Shown here: positions 21,581-30,145 of the stretch, piece by piece
How positions within the stretch are numbered: the stretch's first letter is position 1
Layout: every line of letters starts with the position of its first letter
Source of the DNA: JBDRMV01 sp043825615
Lineage (GTDB): Bacteria; CG03
DNA length: 64,000 nt
Assembly: GCA_043825615.1 (NCBI GenBank)
Contig: JBDRRS010000014.1
Span: 1 to 64,000 of the forward strand
Direction of reading: 5' to 3'
Position numbers and translations under genes: made by a program
The notes under the pieces: generated by a model
The model's input: only the letters and a program-made list of their open reading frames with translations
Databases searched by the model: none
Told to the model about the DNA's origin: nothing

Positions 21581-23602
21581 ATGAAAGCGCATCTTAAAAA
21601 CAGGGTAAAAATATTCGCGGTGTTTTTCTTATTATTGCTCATTTTTTTTCACAAGATTATTTTTACGGGGCAGAGTTTTTTTGTCAGGGATACTCTGATT
21701 CAATTCCACCCGTGGAGGGTTTTTGCGGCGGAACAGATAAAGGCCGGGAAAATTCCGCTCTGGAACCCCTACACTTACAGCGGGATGCCTTTTCTGGCGA
21801 ATATGCAGTCGGCAATCTTTTACCCGCCGAACATCCTGTTTTATGTGCTTCCGTTTGCCGCCGCCTATAAATTTTACATCCTTTTTCACTTTTTCCTCGC
21901 GGGGTTTTTTATGTATCTTTTAATGAGGGACTTCGGAGTAAGCGAGAAAGCGGCGTTTGTTTCCGGAATTGTTTTTGCGTTTAACGGTTATCTTCTTGCG
22001 AGGATAGAGTTTTTGAGCGTTCTCGGAACATCCGTATGGCTCCCCGCAGCGTTTCTTCTCCTGAGAAAATGTTTGAAACCGGCCCGCAGTTTCAAAGACA
22101 TAATTTTACTCGGCATTGTTTTTTCCGTTCAGTTTTTTGCAGGGCATCCGCAGGTTCTGCTTTACGGCATTTTCCTGTTAGTACTCTATGCCGTCTGCAA
22201 TGACATAAAGTACAGGATAATAAATGCCTTGCCGGTGCTTGCCGTCTCGGGGCTGATTGCGGTTTTAATTTCGGCGGTTCAGTTGCTCCCATCGCTGGAG
22301 TTTCTTTCGCATTCTATCAGAGCGGGCGGGCTGGATTACGGGATTGTTTCGGCCAATTCTCTTTCGCTGCGCGGCCTGTTTAATTTTTTCAACCCTTTTC
22401 CGGAATATCACCACAATTTCTGGGCTTCTGCCTGTTACATCGGCATTATTCCTGTGTTTTTTTCAGTGTCGTCTCTTTTGTCGCGAAAAAAAATAGTGCT
22501 TTTCTTCGGCGTTGTATTTTTGCTCTCCATTTTCTTCGCGACAGGTAAATTCAATCCGCTGTTTAAGTTTTTTTACGGCGCTGTTCCGCTGTTCGGTTCA
22601 ATAAGGCACCCTGCGGCAATTCTCTATCTTTCGGTTTTTTCCGCGGCCGTTTTAGCGGGTTTCGGTCTTGACCGTCTCCGGTTTTCACGGGCTGCCCAAA
22701 CAATAATTACGGTTCTGGTTATCTGCGATCTTTTTATCGCAGGCGGGAGGTTTAATTCTATCACTGACCGAAAAATATTTACCGTTTACGGCGATAAGAT
22801 AGCGTTCCTCCGGGCGAATAGCGGTTTTCACAGGTTTTTTCTCACCCCGAAAACCGACAGCGCAAGGATGGTTCGCGGCCTCAGTTTTTTCGGCGCATGG
22901 TCAAACTGGAAGGACAATCTTTACGGGAATACCAATATGTGTTTCCGCCTTTTTAATGCCGGCGGGCAGGACTTGAGGATAAAGCGTTACGATGAATTTT
23001 TGAACAGGTCTTGTGCGCTGGGTTCGATGGATAGCGCCGAAAAACTGCTTTCAATGCTTAACGTTAAATATGTGTTAAGCATGGACGGGGTAAAATCTCA
23101 AAAATACAAAGAGGTTCTCGGCGGTCCTGTCAAAATTTATGAAAACGGAAATTTTCTGCCCCGGGCATTTTTTGTCAGGCGTGCGGCAGTTAAGGAGAAA
23201 GCGGAAGTTCTTGATTACCTGACGAGCGGGTTATTTAATCCGCTAAAAGAAGTCGTTCTTGAGAAAACCCCTCAAGCGGGTCTGCCGCCGTACATCCGTA
23301 ACTGTAAGCATACCGTCCCGCCGGAAATAATTTATTATAAACCGGAGGAAGTCGTTATAAAAGCTGCGGCGCCCTGTGACGGCTGGGTCGTTTTAAGCGA
23401 TGCGTATTTCCCGGGATGGAAAGCGTATGTTGACGGCGCAAGCGTTGAAATTTTCAGGGCGAATTACATTTTCCGGGCGGTTCCCGTTAATAAGGGAAGG
23501 CACGTAATTAAATTTGTGTATGAGCCGATGTCTTATAAAATCGGCTCGGCGGCAACCGTTATTTCGCTGCTTTGTGTTTTGGCGGTTGTTTTAATAAAAT
23601 AA
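21581..23602 (+). CDS. YfhO-family polytopic membrane protein (GT-C-like)
   Basis: The 673-residue protein has about twelve spans and the YfhO hallmark DTLIQFHPWRVFAAEQIKAG followed by IPLWNPYTYSGMPF and a large C-terminal outer domain (GWVVLSDAYFPGWKAYVDG). YfhO of Bacillus is needed for glycosylation of lipoteichoic acid, and the family uses undecaprenyl-phosphate sugars. The substrate here is unknown. ATG 21581 is 1 nt after the coaE stop. Confidence 0.8.
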   Translation: MKAHLKNRVKIFAVFFLLLLIFFHKIIFTGQSFFVRDTLIQFHPWRVFAAEQIKAGKIPLWNPYTYSGMPFLANMQSAIFYPPNILFYVLPFAAAYKFYILFHFFLAGFFMYLLMRDFGVSEKAAFVSGIVFAFNGYLLARIEFLSVLGTSVWLPAAFLLLRKCLKPARSFKDIILLGIVFSVQFFAGHPQVLLYGIFLLVLYAVCNDIKYRIINALPVLAVSGLIAVLISAVQLLPSLEFLSHSIRAGGLDYGIVSANSLSLRGLFNFFNPFPEYHHNFWASACYIGIIPVFFSVSSLLSRKKIVLFFGVVFLLSIFFATGKFNPLFKFFYGAVPLFGSIRHPAAILYLSVFSAAVLAGFGLDRLRFSRAAQTIITVLVICDLFIAGGRFNSITDRKIFTVYGDKIAFLRANSGFHRFFLTPKTDSARMVRGLSFFGAWSNWKDNLYGNTNMCFRLFNAGGQDLRIKRYDEFLNRSCALGSMDSAEKLLSMLNVKYVLSMDGVKSQKYKEVLGGPVKIYENGNFLPRAFFVRRAAVKEKAEVLDYLTSGLFNPLKEVVLEKTPQAGLPPYIRNCKHTVPPEIIYYKPEEVVIKAAAPCDGWVVLSDAYFPGWKAYVDGASVEIFRANYIFRAVPVNKGRHVIKFVYEPMSYKIGSAATVISLLCVLAVVLIK

Positions 23603-23604
23603 TA

Positions 23605-23690
23605 GCGAGCAATTTGGTTGCGGCTAAAAGTTGTATTAGGGGGGAATGTCATATTGCCTGTCCGCCTCAGGTGGATAAAGCACCGTCCCC
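23605..23690. repeat. Dispersed-repeat spacer before trpD
   Basis: GCGAGCAATTTGGTTG (23605-23620) repeats the sequence found before motA at 10869-10884. A TCCGCCTCAGGTGGA imperfect palindrome follows (about 23661-23675). Confidence 0.5.
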
Positions 23691-23693
23691 CAT

Positions 23694-23723
23694 GGTGAGG
23701 TGAGGTGAGGTGAGGTGAGGTGA
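23694..23723 (+). promoter_or_regulatory. Six GGTGA repeats forming the trpD ribosome binding site
   Basis: Six perfect tandem GGTGA units end 3 nt before ATG 23727. AGGTGA is a good Shine-Dalgarno, so the ribosome binding site is a five-base microsatellite. Changes in copy number would alter RNA near the start but keep the last unit at the same distance, offering a possible tuning of expression. Confidence 0.75.
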
Positions 23724-23726
23724 ATT

Positions 23727-24737
23727 ATGATTCAGGAAGCGATTGTAAAACTGTGTAACGGGATGGATTTGTCGCCGGAAGAAATGAAGACCGTATTCAG
23801 GGAAATAATGGACGGGGATGCAACGCCTTCGCAGATGGGCTCATTCCTTACCTCTCTGCGTCTCAAGGGGGAGACGATAGAGGAGATTACGGCTGCGGCC
23901 GAAATTATGAGAGAAAAGATGGTAAAAATAAACGTCCGTTCGGGCAAAGAAACAATCCTGGACACCTGCGGCACGGGCGGTTCGGGAACGAACACGTTTA
24001 ACATTTCAACCGCATCCGCTTTCACGGTAGCCGGCGCCGGAGTGAAAGTCGCCAAGCACGGCAACAGGTCGGCGTCTTCGCATTGCGGCAGCGCGGATGT
24101 CCTTGAGGAACTCGGGGTGGATATAATGATGTCTCCGGATAAGGTTGCCGAATGCGTGAAGAAGACGGGTATAGGTTTTCTTTTTGCGCGTCTTTTTCAC
24201 CCTGCGATGAAAAACGTTGCAGCAACAAGAAAGGAAATGGGCATTAGAACAATTTTTAACATTCTCGGACCCCTTTCTTCACCCGCCGGAGCGGATGCCC
24301 ATGTCCTGGGCGTGTACGATGCGCCGCTCGTGGAAGTCATGGCGAACGTTCTGAATAATCTGAAAGTTAAAAGGGCGTTTGTCGTTCACGGAACGGACAA
24401 TCTTGACGAGTTGACGGTAACAGGCCCGACCCTCGTCGCCGAGGTCAAAGCGGGGAAGGTCTCGGCGTACAGCATAAGACCCGGGGATTTTGGTTTGAAA
24501 GTTTATTCTCTCTCCGAACTCGCCGGCGGTGACGCCCAAAAAAACGCTTCTCTCGTCCTATGCGTTTTGAAAGGGGAAAAGGGCGCGAAAAGAGATATTG
24601 TGCTTTTGAACTCCGCCGCCGCGCTTGTCTGCGCGGAAAAAGCGGAAGGAATCAAAGAGGGTATAAAACTTGCCGAAAAATCAATCGATTCCGGCGCTGC
24701 GCTTAAGAAACTGGAAGAACTGAAAAAATTCAGGTAA
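23727..24737 (+). CDS. trpD: Anthranilate phosphoribosyltransferase
   Basis: The 336-residue enzyme joins anthranilate to phosphoribosyl pyrophosphate in tryptophan synthesis. DTCGTGGSGTNTFNIST binds PRPP, followed by KHGNRSASSHCGSADVLEEL and RKEMGIRTIFNILGPL, all family signatures. It is full length. No other trp gene is in the window, so it stands apart from any trp operon. Its ribosome binding site is the GGTGA microsatellite. Confidence 0.93.
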   Translation: MIQEAIVKLCNGMDLSPEEMKTVFREIMDGDATPSQMGSFLTSLRLKGETIEEITAAAEIMREKMVKINVRSGKETILDTCGTGGSGTNTFNISTASAFTVAGAGVKVAKHGNRSASSHCGSADVLEELGVDIMMSPDKVAECVKKTGIGFLFARLFHPAMKNVAATRKEMGIRTIFNILGPLSSPAGADAHVLGVYDAPLVEVMANVLNNLKVKRAFVVHGTDNLDELTVTGPTLVAEVKAGKVSAYSIRPGDFGLKVYSLSELAGGDAQKNASLVLCVLKGEKGAKRDIVLLNSAAALVCAEKAEGIKEGIKLAEKSIDSGAALKKLEELKKFR

Positions 24738-24759
24738 TTAAGAATTCCAGCTAACCGCG

Positions 24760-25389
24760 GTGAAAATCGTTCTCGCCACAAAAAACAAAGATAAAATCAG
24801 GGAAATTAAAGATATTCTAAAAGATACCGTGGTTGAATTTGCCGGCTTGGACGAATTTGAATTCCCCGGGGTAGTGGAAGATGGAAAAACTTTTTTTGCA
24901 AATGCGAAAAAAAAGGCTTTTGAAACCTCCCTGTATACCGGTCTTCCGGCTCTGGCTGACGATTCGGGCCTCGTCGTCCCCGCCCTCGACGGCGCTCCGG
25001 GATTATATTCATCAAGGTATGCGGGAAAAAATGCGACTTACGAATCAAACATCAGAAAACTGCTGAAAGAACTTGCGGGTAAGACGGACAGGAAAGCGAA
25101 ATTTGTCTGCGTGTGCGTTTTGTTTTTTCCCGGCGGGAAATATTTTACGGCGCGCGGAGAAATTAAGGGTTTGATAACAGAAGAACCCATGGGGCGGGCA
25201 GGTTTCGGTTACGACCCTGTTTTTTTTGTGCCCGGGATAAGAAAAACCCTGTCCGAAATTCCGCAGTTTGAGAAAAATAAAATGAGTCACAGGGGAATTG
25301 CTTTCAGGAAAATGGCAGAAATAATAAAAAGAATGAAGTTGAGTCCGCCGCAGGCGGACGAAATCCGCCGTGGCGGGAGTGAAGAGTGA
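24760..25389 (+). CDS. rdgB: Non-canonical purine NTP pyrophosphatase (RdgB/HAM1)
   Basis: The 209-residue enzyme hydrolyses dITP, ITP and XTP to monophosphates, keeping deaminated purines out of nucleic acids. ATKNKDKIREIK, ADDSGLVVPALDGAPG, RYAGKNATYESN and FGYDPVF are signature segments. GTG 24760 is used. The last 15 residues (SPPQADEIRRGGSEE) are encoded by TCCGCCGCAGGCGGA and TCCGCCGTGGCGGGA repeats and are not part of the family, so a repeat has extended the C-terminus. It overlaps the next gene by 4 nt. Confidence 0.9.
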   Translation: MKIVLATKNKDKIREIKDILKDTVVEFAGLDEFEFPGVVEDGKTFFANAKKKAFETSLYTGLPALADDSGLVVPALDGAPGLYSSRYAGKNATYESNIRKLLKELAGKTDRKAKFVCVCVLFFPGGKYFTARGEIKGLITEEPMGRAGFGYDPVFFVPGIRKTLSEIPQFEKNKMSHRGIAFRKMAEIIKRMKLSPPQADEIRRGGSEE

Positions 25390-26867
25390 AGAATAAGTTA
25401 TTGCGCATTACACTTTACGTTTTACTTTTTACGGTTAATATTTTTGCTTCGGATTTTAACGAAGTTCTAAAAGATATTTTCAATTACCAGATGGAAACAG
25501 CGCAGAAAAAATTAAAAAAAGCAAAATTGACGGAAAGCGAAAGAAATTTTGCTGAAGGAATTTATTTTTTTTACGAGGGGAAATACGGTAAATCTCTTGA
25601 AAGATTAAACAGATCGCCGGTCTCATCTGAATTTGACTGGAGAGAGCATGTTCGTGGAATGCAGGAAATCTCCGCCGGTTTTGTGCAGGAGAAAATATCC
25701 GGTTTTCTTGTGCGGTTTTATCCGGCCGACCGCATTATGCTGCATTACCTGAGAGACCTGATGCCTTTAATAAACAGGAGGATGAAGCAGGTTTTCGGGA
25801 TGAAGGCGGACGGCATTGTTCTTGAGATATATCCCGACAGGGAAAAGTTTCTGGCCGCTTCCCTGCTGAGTGAAGAAGAACAGAAACGCTCGGGGACCGT
25901 TGCAATTTCAAAATTCAACCGCCTGATGATTATTTCGCCGCGCCTGCTTCCGTACGGTTATAACTGGCGGGATACGGTTTGCCACGAATATATACACTGC
26001 ATAATAGGTCATAAAACCGCGCTGAACATTCCTCTTTACCTGAACGAGGGAATCGCGAGAACCTGCGAGTCGTTGTGGAGGGAAAAAGAGGTCTCCCTTG
26101 AACCCGCCGTCAAGAGTACTCTCGGCCGGGCAAAAGAAACAGGGTTTATCCCGTTTGAAAAATTCAGGAGAGGGATGCCGTCCCTCCCGAACCAGGAAGA
26201 GGTCTCGCTCGCCTTCGCCGAGGTGAACTATCTGGTATTTTCTTTGATTGAAAATTACGGTTTTAAGAAATTATCCGGGCTGCTGACCGGCGCGGGCGTA
26301 CTGGGTTTCGAGAATGCCTTTCGGGAACAGTACGGTCCGCCGGACGAATTTCTTGCGGATTACTGGAGCGCTCTCAAAAACAACGACTGGCAGTACAGGG
26401 GCGTTCTCCCTGATTTTATCTATTGGGAAAAAACAGACGAGTTTGCTCTTTTTTCCATAAAGGATTTCATCCGTCTCGGCGACCGGCTGCGCATGGAAGA
26501 AGAATTTCCGCTCGCTCTTCTGCAGTATAAAAAAGCGGAAGTGAAAGAGCCCGAAAATCCAATTGTTCTTGTGAAGATTGCAAAGACATACGAAGCGATG
26601 AAAGAATTTGACAAAGCGGAAAAATATTTTTTACAGGCGCTGGCATCGGGACCGGACAACTTTGTCTGTCTCACTTCTTTCTCAAGATTTTTGTTCAATA
26701 AAGAGCGGTTTGAAGAATGTATCCCCCTCCTGAAAAAAGCGCTGGAGAGGAACCCATTTTACGGAGAAGGGTATAAAATGCTGGCTGAAATTTATAAAAA
26801 GCAGGCGAACCCGAAGGCGGAGGAAAAATACCGCCGGATGGTGGACGCCACCCTCCCGCCGCCCTGA
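25386..26867 (+). CDS. Secreted gluzincin metallopeptidase (peptidase-MA-like) with TPRs
   Basis: The 493-residue protein has a signal peptide (LLRITLYVLLFTVNIFA) partly encoded by heptamer repeats, a peptidase domain with the zinc motif HEYIH (in CHEYIHCIIGHKTALNIPLY) and a downstream Glu in LNEGIARTCES, and TPRs from about 375 to 480. This agrees with the peptidase-MA-like family of gluzincins. Substrate unknown; envelope location. GTG 25386 overlaps rdgB. The final residues VDATLPPP are encoded by a repeat also present before pilT. Confidence 0.75.
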   Translation: MKNKLLRITLYVLLFTVNIFASDFNEVLKDIFNYQMETAQKKLKKAKLTESERNFAEGIYFFYEGKYGKSLERLNRSPVSSEFDWREHVRGMQEISAGFVQEKISGFLVRFYPADRIMLHYLRDLMPLINRRMKQVFGMKADGIVLEIYPDREKFLAASLLSEEEQKRSGTVAISKFNRLMIISPRLLPYGYNWRDTVCHEYIHCIIGHKTALNIPLYLNEGIARTCESLWREKEVSLEPAVKSTLGRAKETGFIPFEKFRRGMPSLPNQEEVSLAFAEVNYLVFSLIENYGFKKLSGLLTGAGVLGFENAFREQYGPPDEFLADYWSALKNNDWQYRGVLPDFIYWEKTDEFALFSIKDFIRLGDRLRMEEEFPLALLQYKKAEVKEPENPIVLVKIAKTYEAMKEFDKAEKYFLQALASGPDNFVCLTSFSRFLFNKERFEECIPLLKKALERNPFYGEGYKMLAEIYKKQANPKAEEKYRRMVDATLPPP

Positions 26868-26885
26868 TAAGGAAAAAGATATGGA
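26842..26885 (+). repeat. CTCCCGCCGCCCTGATAAGG repeat, copy 1
   Basis: The 33 bases at 26853-26885 match 54899-54931 with one mismatch. The repeat carries the stop codon TGA, a second stop TAA, and a ribosome-binding-like AAGGAARAAGAT before an ATG. In this copy that ATG opens a four-codon frame only, while in copy 2 it is the start of pilT. Confidence 0.7.
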
Positions 26886-26891
26886 AGCGCT

Positions 26892-28592
26892 GTGAAAAAA
26901 CTTTCGGAAGATCAGATTAAGAAAATAATTCCGGATTATAAAGAGGAAGGTTATCTGCTGACGGAGGATGAAATCCGCAATCTCCGTGAAAGGTCGGCCC
27001 TCTCCGGCCTCCCCGGAAACACGGAGATAAAAAAAGCGCTCACGGAGAATTTCATCGGCGGCTCCTCCGGTACAATTGCCGTTTATATGGATATAAACAA
27101 TTTCAAGGCGTATAACGACAATTACGGTTTTATCAAAGGCGATTTCGTCATAAAGACGCTGGCCGGTGAATTTTCCCGACGGGCGGCCGGTTTTGCCGGT
27201 CACATTGGCGGCGACGATTTTGCGGCTATAATGGATGACAAAGTTTTTGCTCAATTTTCACGCGGCTTATTATCATTTTTTGAGGCGCGCCTGCGGGATT
27301 TTTACGATGAGGCGGATTACGAAAGGGGCTGTATCATAACTTTCGACAGAGACGGCAACAGGCACAGTTTCCCCCTGATGGGTATAACTGTGGTTGCTTT
27401 CGGCAGGACCTGCGCGTTCAAGACGGCGGAGGATGCCGGCGAGTTCGCCGCCCAGTTAAAGAAAATGGCAAAATTGAGAGGTAAAAAATCCGTCGGCAAC
27501 TCCATTATTTTTAAGTACGACGGTTCTTCTGTCACCCCGCTTGCCGACATTATAAAAGACGAAGGTCTCCCTATCAAAATAAGAAGGAGCGTCGTTGAGG
27601 CGCTCGGCGAGATGAAGGACTTTCCGTATGAGAACGTTCTTGTAAATATTTTGCAGGAGCCGCATGATAACTTCCTGAAAAAAAGCGCCCTTTACGCTCT
27701 GGGACGTTTACGGAGCAGGGAAACAATTCCGGTTATTTCCGGATTTCTTTCCGACGCTTCGGCGCATTTGAGGATGCGGGCGGTTGAGGCGCTCGGTGAA
27801 ATGGGCTCGGCGCAGACGGGGTCTGATGTAGCCGCCCTGACCGCCGACAAAAACTTTTATGTAAAGAAAGCGGCTGTCCTTGCTCTCGGTAAAATTGCCG
27901 ATAAAAAATTTACGGACGTTTTAAGGCGTTGTCTTGAAGACAGAAACGTGCACGCGGAAGCGTTTATTTCGCTTGCGATGCTCGGTGACGAAGACGCAGT
28001 CTCGTCTCTTCCTGATTTTATAAATGATGATTTTAACTTGGAACTTCTGAGAATTACCGCTCTCAGGATTATGTCCGGAATAAAAAATTACCGCCAGGGT
28101 TTGCTCGTTCTCAGAAATATAGGTGGAAAGAGTCCCGTGATGATAGTTGAGTGTTTGTATGCGGTTTCAAAAATTTTGCGTAATTCCGACTTTAAGGTGG
28201 AAGAAGAGGAAGTAAAAGAGATCTTTTCGCTGGTGTCTGCCAAATCGCGGAAAGTTAGGAGGGCTCTCGCCGAATTCTGCGGTGAAGTAAAAGGGCCAGT
28301 GAGCGAGAAAACGCTGGAGCAATTAAGCAAGGATTTTTTTGAGAGTGTCAGAGCGAAGGCGGTGGAGGCATTCGGGAATTTCCCCGGAAGGGCGGGGCAT
28401 CTCCTGAGGTTTTTTAACGACCCGAATGTTTTTGTGAGGAATGTGGCGGTTACAAGCATTAAATTTATGGATATTCCGGAAGACGGGAGGGGCGATATTG
28501 TGGAAAGATTAAGAGTTCTCCTGAAAAGCCCCTCTCACGAAATTGCGGACAATGCCGCAAAGTCAATCATACACATCCTCAGAAAAAAGTAA
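26892..28592 (+). CDS. GGDEF-like domain protein fused to HEAT repeats
   Basis: The 566-residue cytoplasmic protein has an N-terminal GGDEF fold (YMDINNFKAYNDNYGFIKGD, GHIGGDDFAAIM) at about residues 25-200, then HEAT repeats to the end (IRRSVVEALGEMKDFPYENV; LKKSALYALGRLRSRETIPV). The signature is GGDDF rather than GGDEF; the fourth residue binds metal, so cyclase activity is uncertain. HEAT repeats bind proteins, so it could be a c-di-GMP-linked or nucleotide-binding scaffold. The GTG start at 26892 is 24 nt after the peptidase stop. Confidence 0.7.
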   Translation: MKKLSEDQIKKIIPDYKEEGYLLTEDEIRNLRERSALSGLPGNTEIKKALTENFIGGSSGTIAVYMDINNFKAYNDNYGFIKGDFVIKTLAGEFSRRAAGFAGHIGGDDFAAIMDDKVFAQFSRGLLSFFEARLRDFYDEADYERGCIITFDRDGNRHSFPLMGITVVAFGRTCAFKTAEDAGEFAAQLKKMAKLRGKKSVGNSIIFKYDGSSVTPLADIIKDEGLPIKIRRSVVEALGEMKDFPYENVLVNILQEPHDNFLKKSALYALGRLRSRETIPVISGFLSDASAHLRMRAVEALGEMGSAQTGSDVAALTADKNFYVKKAAVLALGKIADKKFTDVLRRCLEDRNVHAEAFISLAMLGDEDAVSSLPDFINDDFNLELLRITALRIMSGIKNYRQGLLVLRNIGGKSPVMIVECLYAVSKILRNSDFKVEEEEVKEIFSLVSAKSRKVRRALAEFCGEVKGPVSEKTLEQLSKDFFESVRAKAVEAFGNFPGRAGHLLRFFNDPNVFVRNVAVTSIKFMDIPEDGRGDIVERLRVLLKSPSHEIADNAAKSIIHILRKK

Positions 28593-28630
28593 CCTGCATT
28601 ATTCATACTCCGATGAAAAAACCAACAGTC

Positions 28631-28692
28631 TGTCATTCTGAGCGTAGCGAAGAATCTCAAGATTCTTCGTCGCTGTGCTCCTCAGAATGACA
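28631..28692. repeat. TGTCATTCTGAG palindromic element
   Basis: Perfect 12-bp terminal inverted repeats (TGTCATTCTGAG and CTCAGAATGACA) with an inner palindrome GAAGAATCTCAAGATTCTTC. Same layout as the CATTGCGAG family but with different arms. Confidence 0.8.
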
Positions 28693-28719
28693 CACAGTGT
28701 GAATAATCCAGGAGTAAGA

Positions 28720-28748
28720 TTGTGATTTGACGGTTCTTTTATTATAAT
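28720..28748 (+). promoter_or_regulatory. Promoter of the NfeD gene, predicted leaderless
   Basis: TTGTGA (28720-28725), a 17-bp spacer and a consensus TATAAT (28743-28748). The predicted transcription start is at about 28755, which is the A of the ATG. Confidence 0.6.
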
Positions 28749-28754
28749 TGCGCT

Positions 28755-30143
28755 ATGAAAATAACGAACCCCGCACCTCCGGCTCCGAGTTCCGAAACTT
28801 CTTGGAATTACGGGGCAAGGATTTTTCTTATTGCTTTACTTTTCGTTTTTTTCGGGCCGGTTCCCCGCACCGGCGCCCGGGCGGGAAGTGCGCAGCCTCC
28901 CCGCCAGGGGACAAGCATCTGCAGGATTTTTACGGTTGAAGGTATCATAGACCCTGTGGTCGCCGATTACATTGAAAAGGGCCTGGCCCCTTCGGGGGAT
29001 GATTTTGATATTGCCGTCATTTCGCTGAACACGCCCGGCGGTCTGATGGAATCGATGCAGGATATTGTAAGGGCGATGCTCAACTGCCCGAAGCCCGTCT
29101 GCGTGTGGATAGGCCCTTCGGGCGGGCGCGCCGCCTCGGCGGGCGTCTTTATTACCGTCGCTGCGGATTTTTCAGCGATGGCTCCGGCGACAAATATAGG
29201 CGCCGCCCATCCCGTCCAGATGGGAATCGGCGGCCAAGAGGGAAAACAGCAGGACGAGATGATGGAAAAAGTCGTAAACGATGCCGTCGCCTACATTCAG
29301 TCGATCGCCCGCGAGCGCGGCAGGCCGCTCGACTGGGTAAAATCCGCCGTTAAAAAGAGCGTTTCAATAGGGGAGAAAGAAGCGTTAAAAATAGGCATCA
29401 TTGATTTTATCGCCGAAACCCCAGAAGAAATGCTGAAAAAGATTAACGGCCGTCACCTCGTAAAAAAAGGCAGGCAGATAAAAATCAGCACAAAACATAT
29501 GACAGTTGAATACGAGACACTCTCCGTATGGAAGGATTTTCTCCACAAACTCGCGAACCCGAACATCGCCTTTGTTCTTATGATTATAGGCGTCTGGGGA
29601 ATTATTCAGGAGGCATCCAGCCCGGGCATCGGTTTCGGAGCGGTTATAGGGGGGATTTCTCTGCTTCTGGCGTTTTTCGCGATGAGGGTTCTTCCGATAA
29701 ACCTGACGGGGCTTCTCCTCATGATTCTCGGGCTTGTTCTGCTCTTCCTTGAAATTTACACTCCGACCTTCGGTATTTTGACTGTCGGAGGAATAACGTC
29801 GTTTGCCCTCGGGGGGATGATGCTTATTGACAGGTTGAAGATGAGTGTCGGCGTGTCGGCTGGAGCGATTTTTCCTTCGGTTATTCTGCTCGCCGCTTTT
29901 ATGTTTTTCGTTGTGGCGGCCATTGTGAAGAGTCAGAAGAAGAAAATAGAAACGGGAGTGCAGGGCATGCTCGGCGCGGAAGGCGAGGCAATGGGAAAAA
30001 TTTCGGGGAGAGGGCAGGTCTTTGTTCACGGCGAAATATGGAACGCCCGCTCGCCGGAAAAAATAGAGAAAGGCAAAAGAATCAGAGTCGCGGAAGTTGA
30101 CGGTAACACGCTGGTTGTCGAGGAAATACGGGTCGGGGTCTGA
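28755..30143 (+). CDS. NfeD/ClpP-class membrane serine protease
   Basis: A 462-residue long-form NfeD. After an N-terminal signal/anchor (about 25-40), a ClpP/SppA-like domain contains LNTPGGLMESMQDIVRAML, the Ser in GPSGGRAASAGVFITVAAD, and a Lys region (DWVKSAVKKSVSIGEKEALK), then four to five spans and a C-terminal OB fold (GAEGEAMGKISGRGQVFVHG). Family members cleave stomatin-type membrane proteins; no stomatin gene is adjacent. It precedes lysS by 2 nt. Confidence 0.88.
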   Translation: MKITNPAPPAPSSETSWNYGARIFLIALLFVFFGPVPRTGARAGSAQPPRQGTSICRIFTVEGIIDPVVADYIEKGLAPSGDDFDIAVISLNTPGGLMESMQDIVRAMLNCPKPVCVWIGPSGGRAASAGVFITVAADFSAMAPATNIGAAHPVQMGIGGQEGKQQDEMMEKVVNDAVAYIQSIARERGRPLDWVKSAVKKSVSIGEKEALKIGIIDFIAETPEEMLKKINGRHLVKKGRQIKISTKHMTVEYETLSVWKDFLHKLANPNIAFVLMIIGVWGIIQEASSPGIGFGAVIGGISLLLAFFAMRVLPINLTGLLLMILGLVLLFLEIYTPTFGILTVGGITSFALGGMMLIDRLKMSVGVSAGAIFPSVILLAAFMFFVVAAIVKSQKKKIETGVQGMLGAEGEAMGKISGRGQVFVHGEIWNARSPEKIEKGKRIRVAEVDGNTLVVEEIRVGV

Positions 30144-30145
30144 AA

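Noticed and set aside
23694..23723. CRISPR array
   Set aside because: Five-base tandem repeats without spacers; no cas genes and no other regularly spaced repeats in the window.
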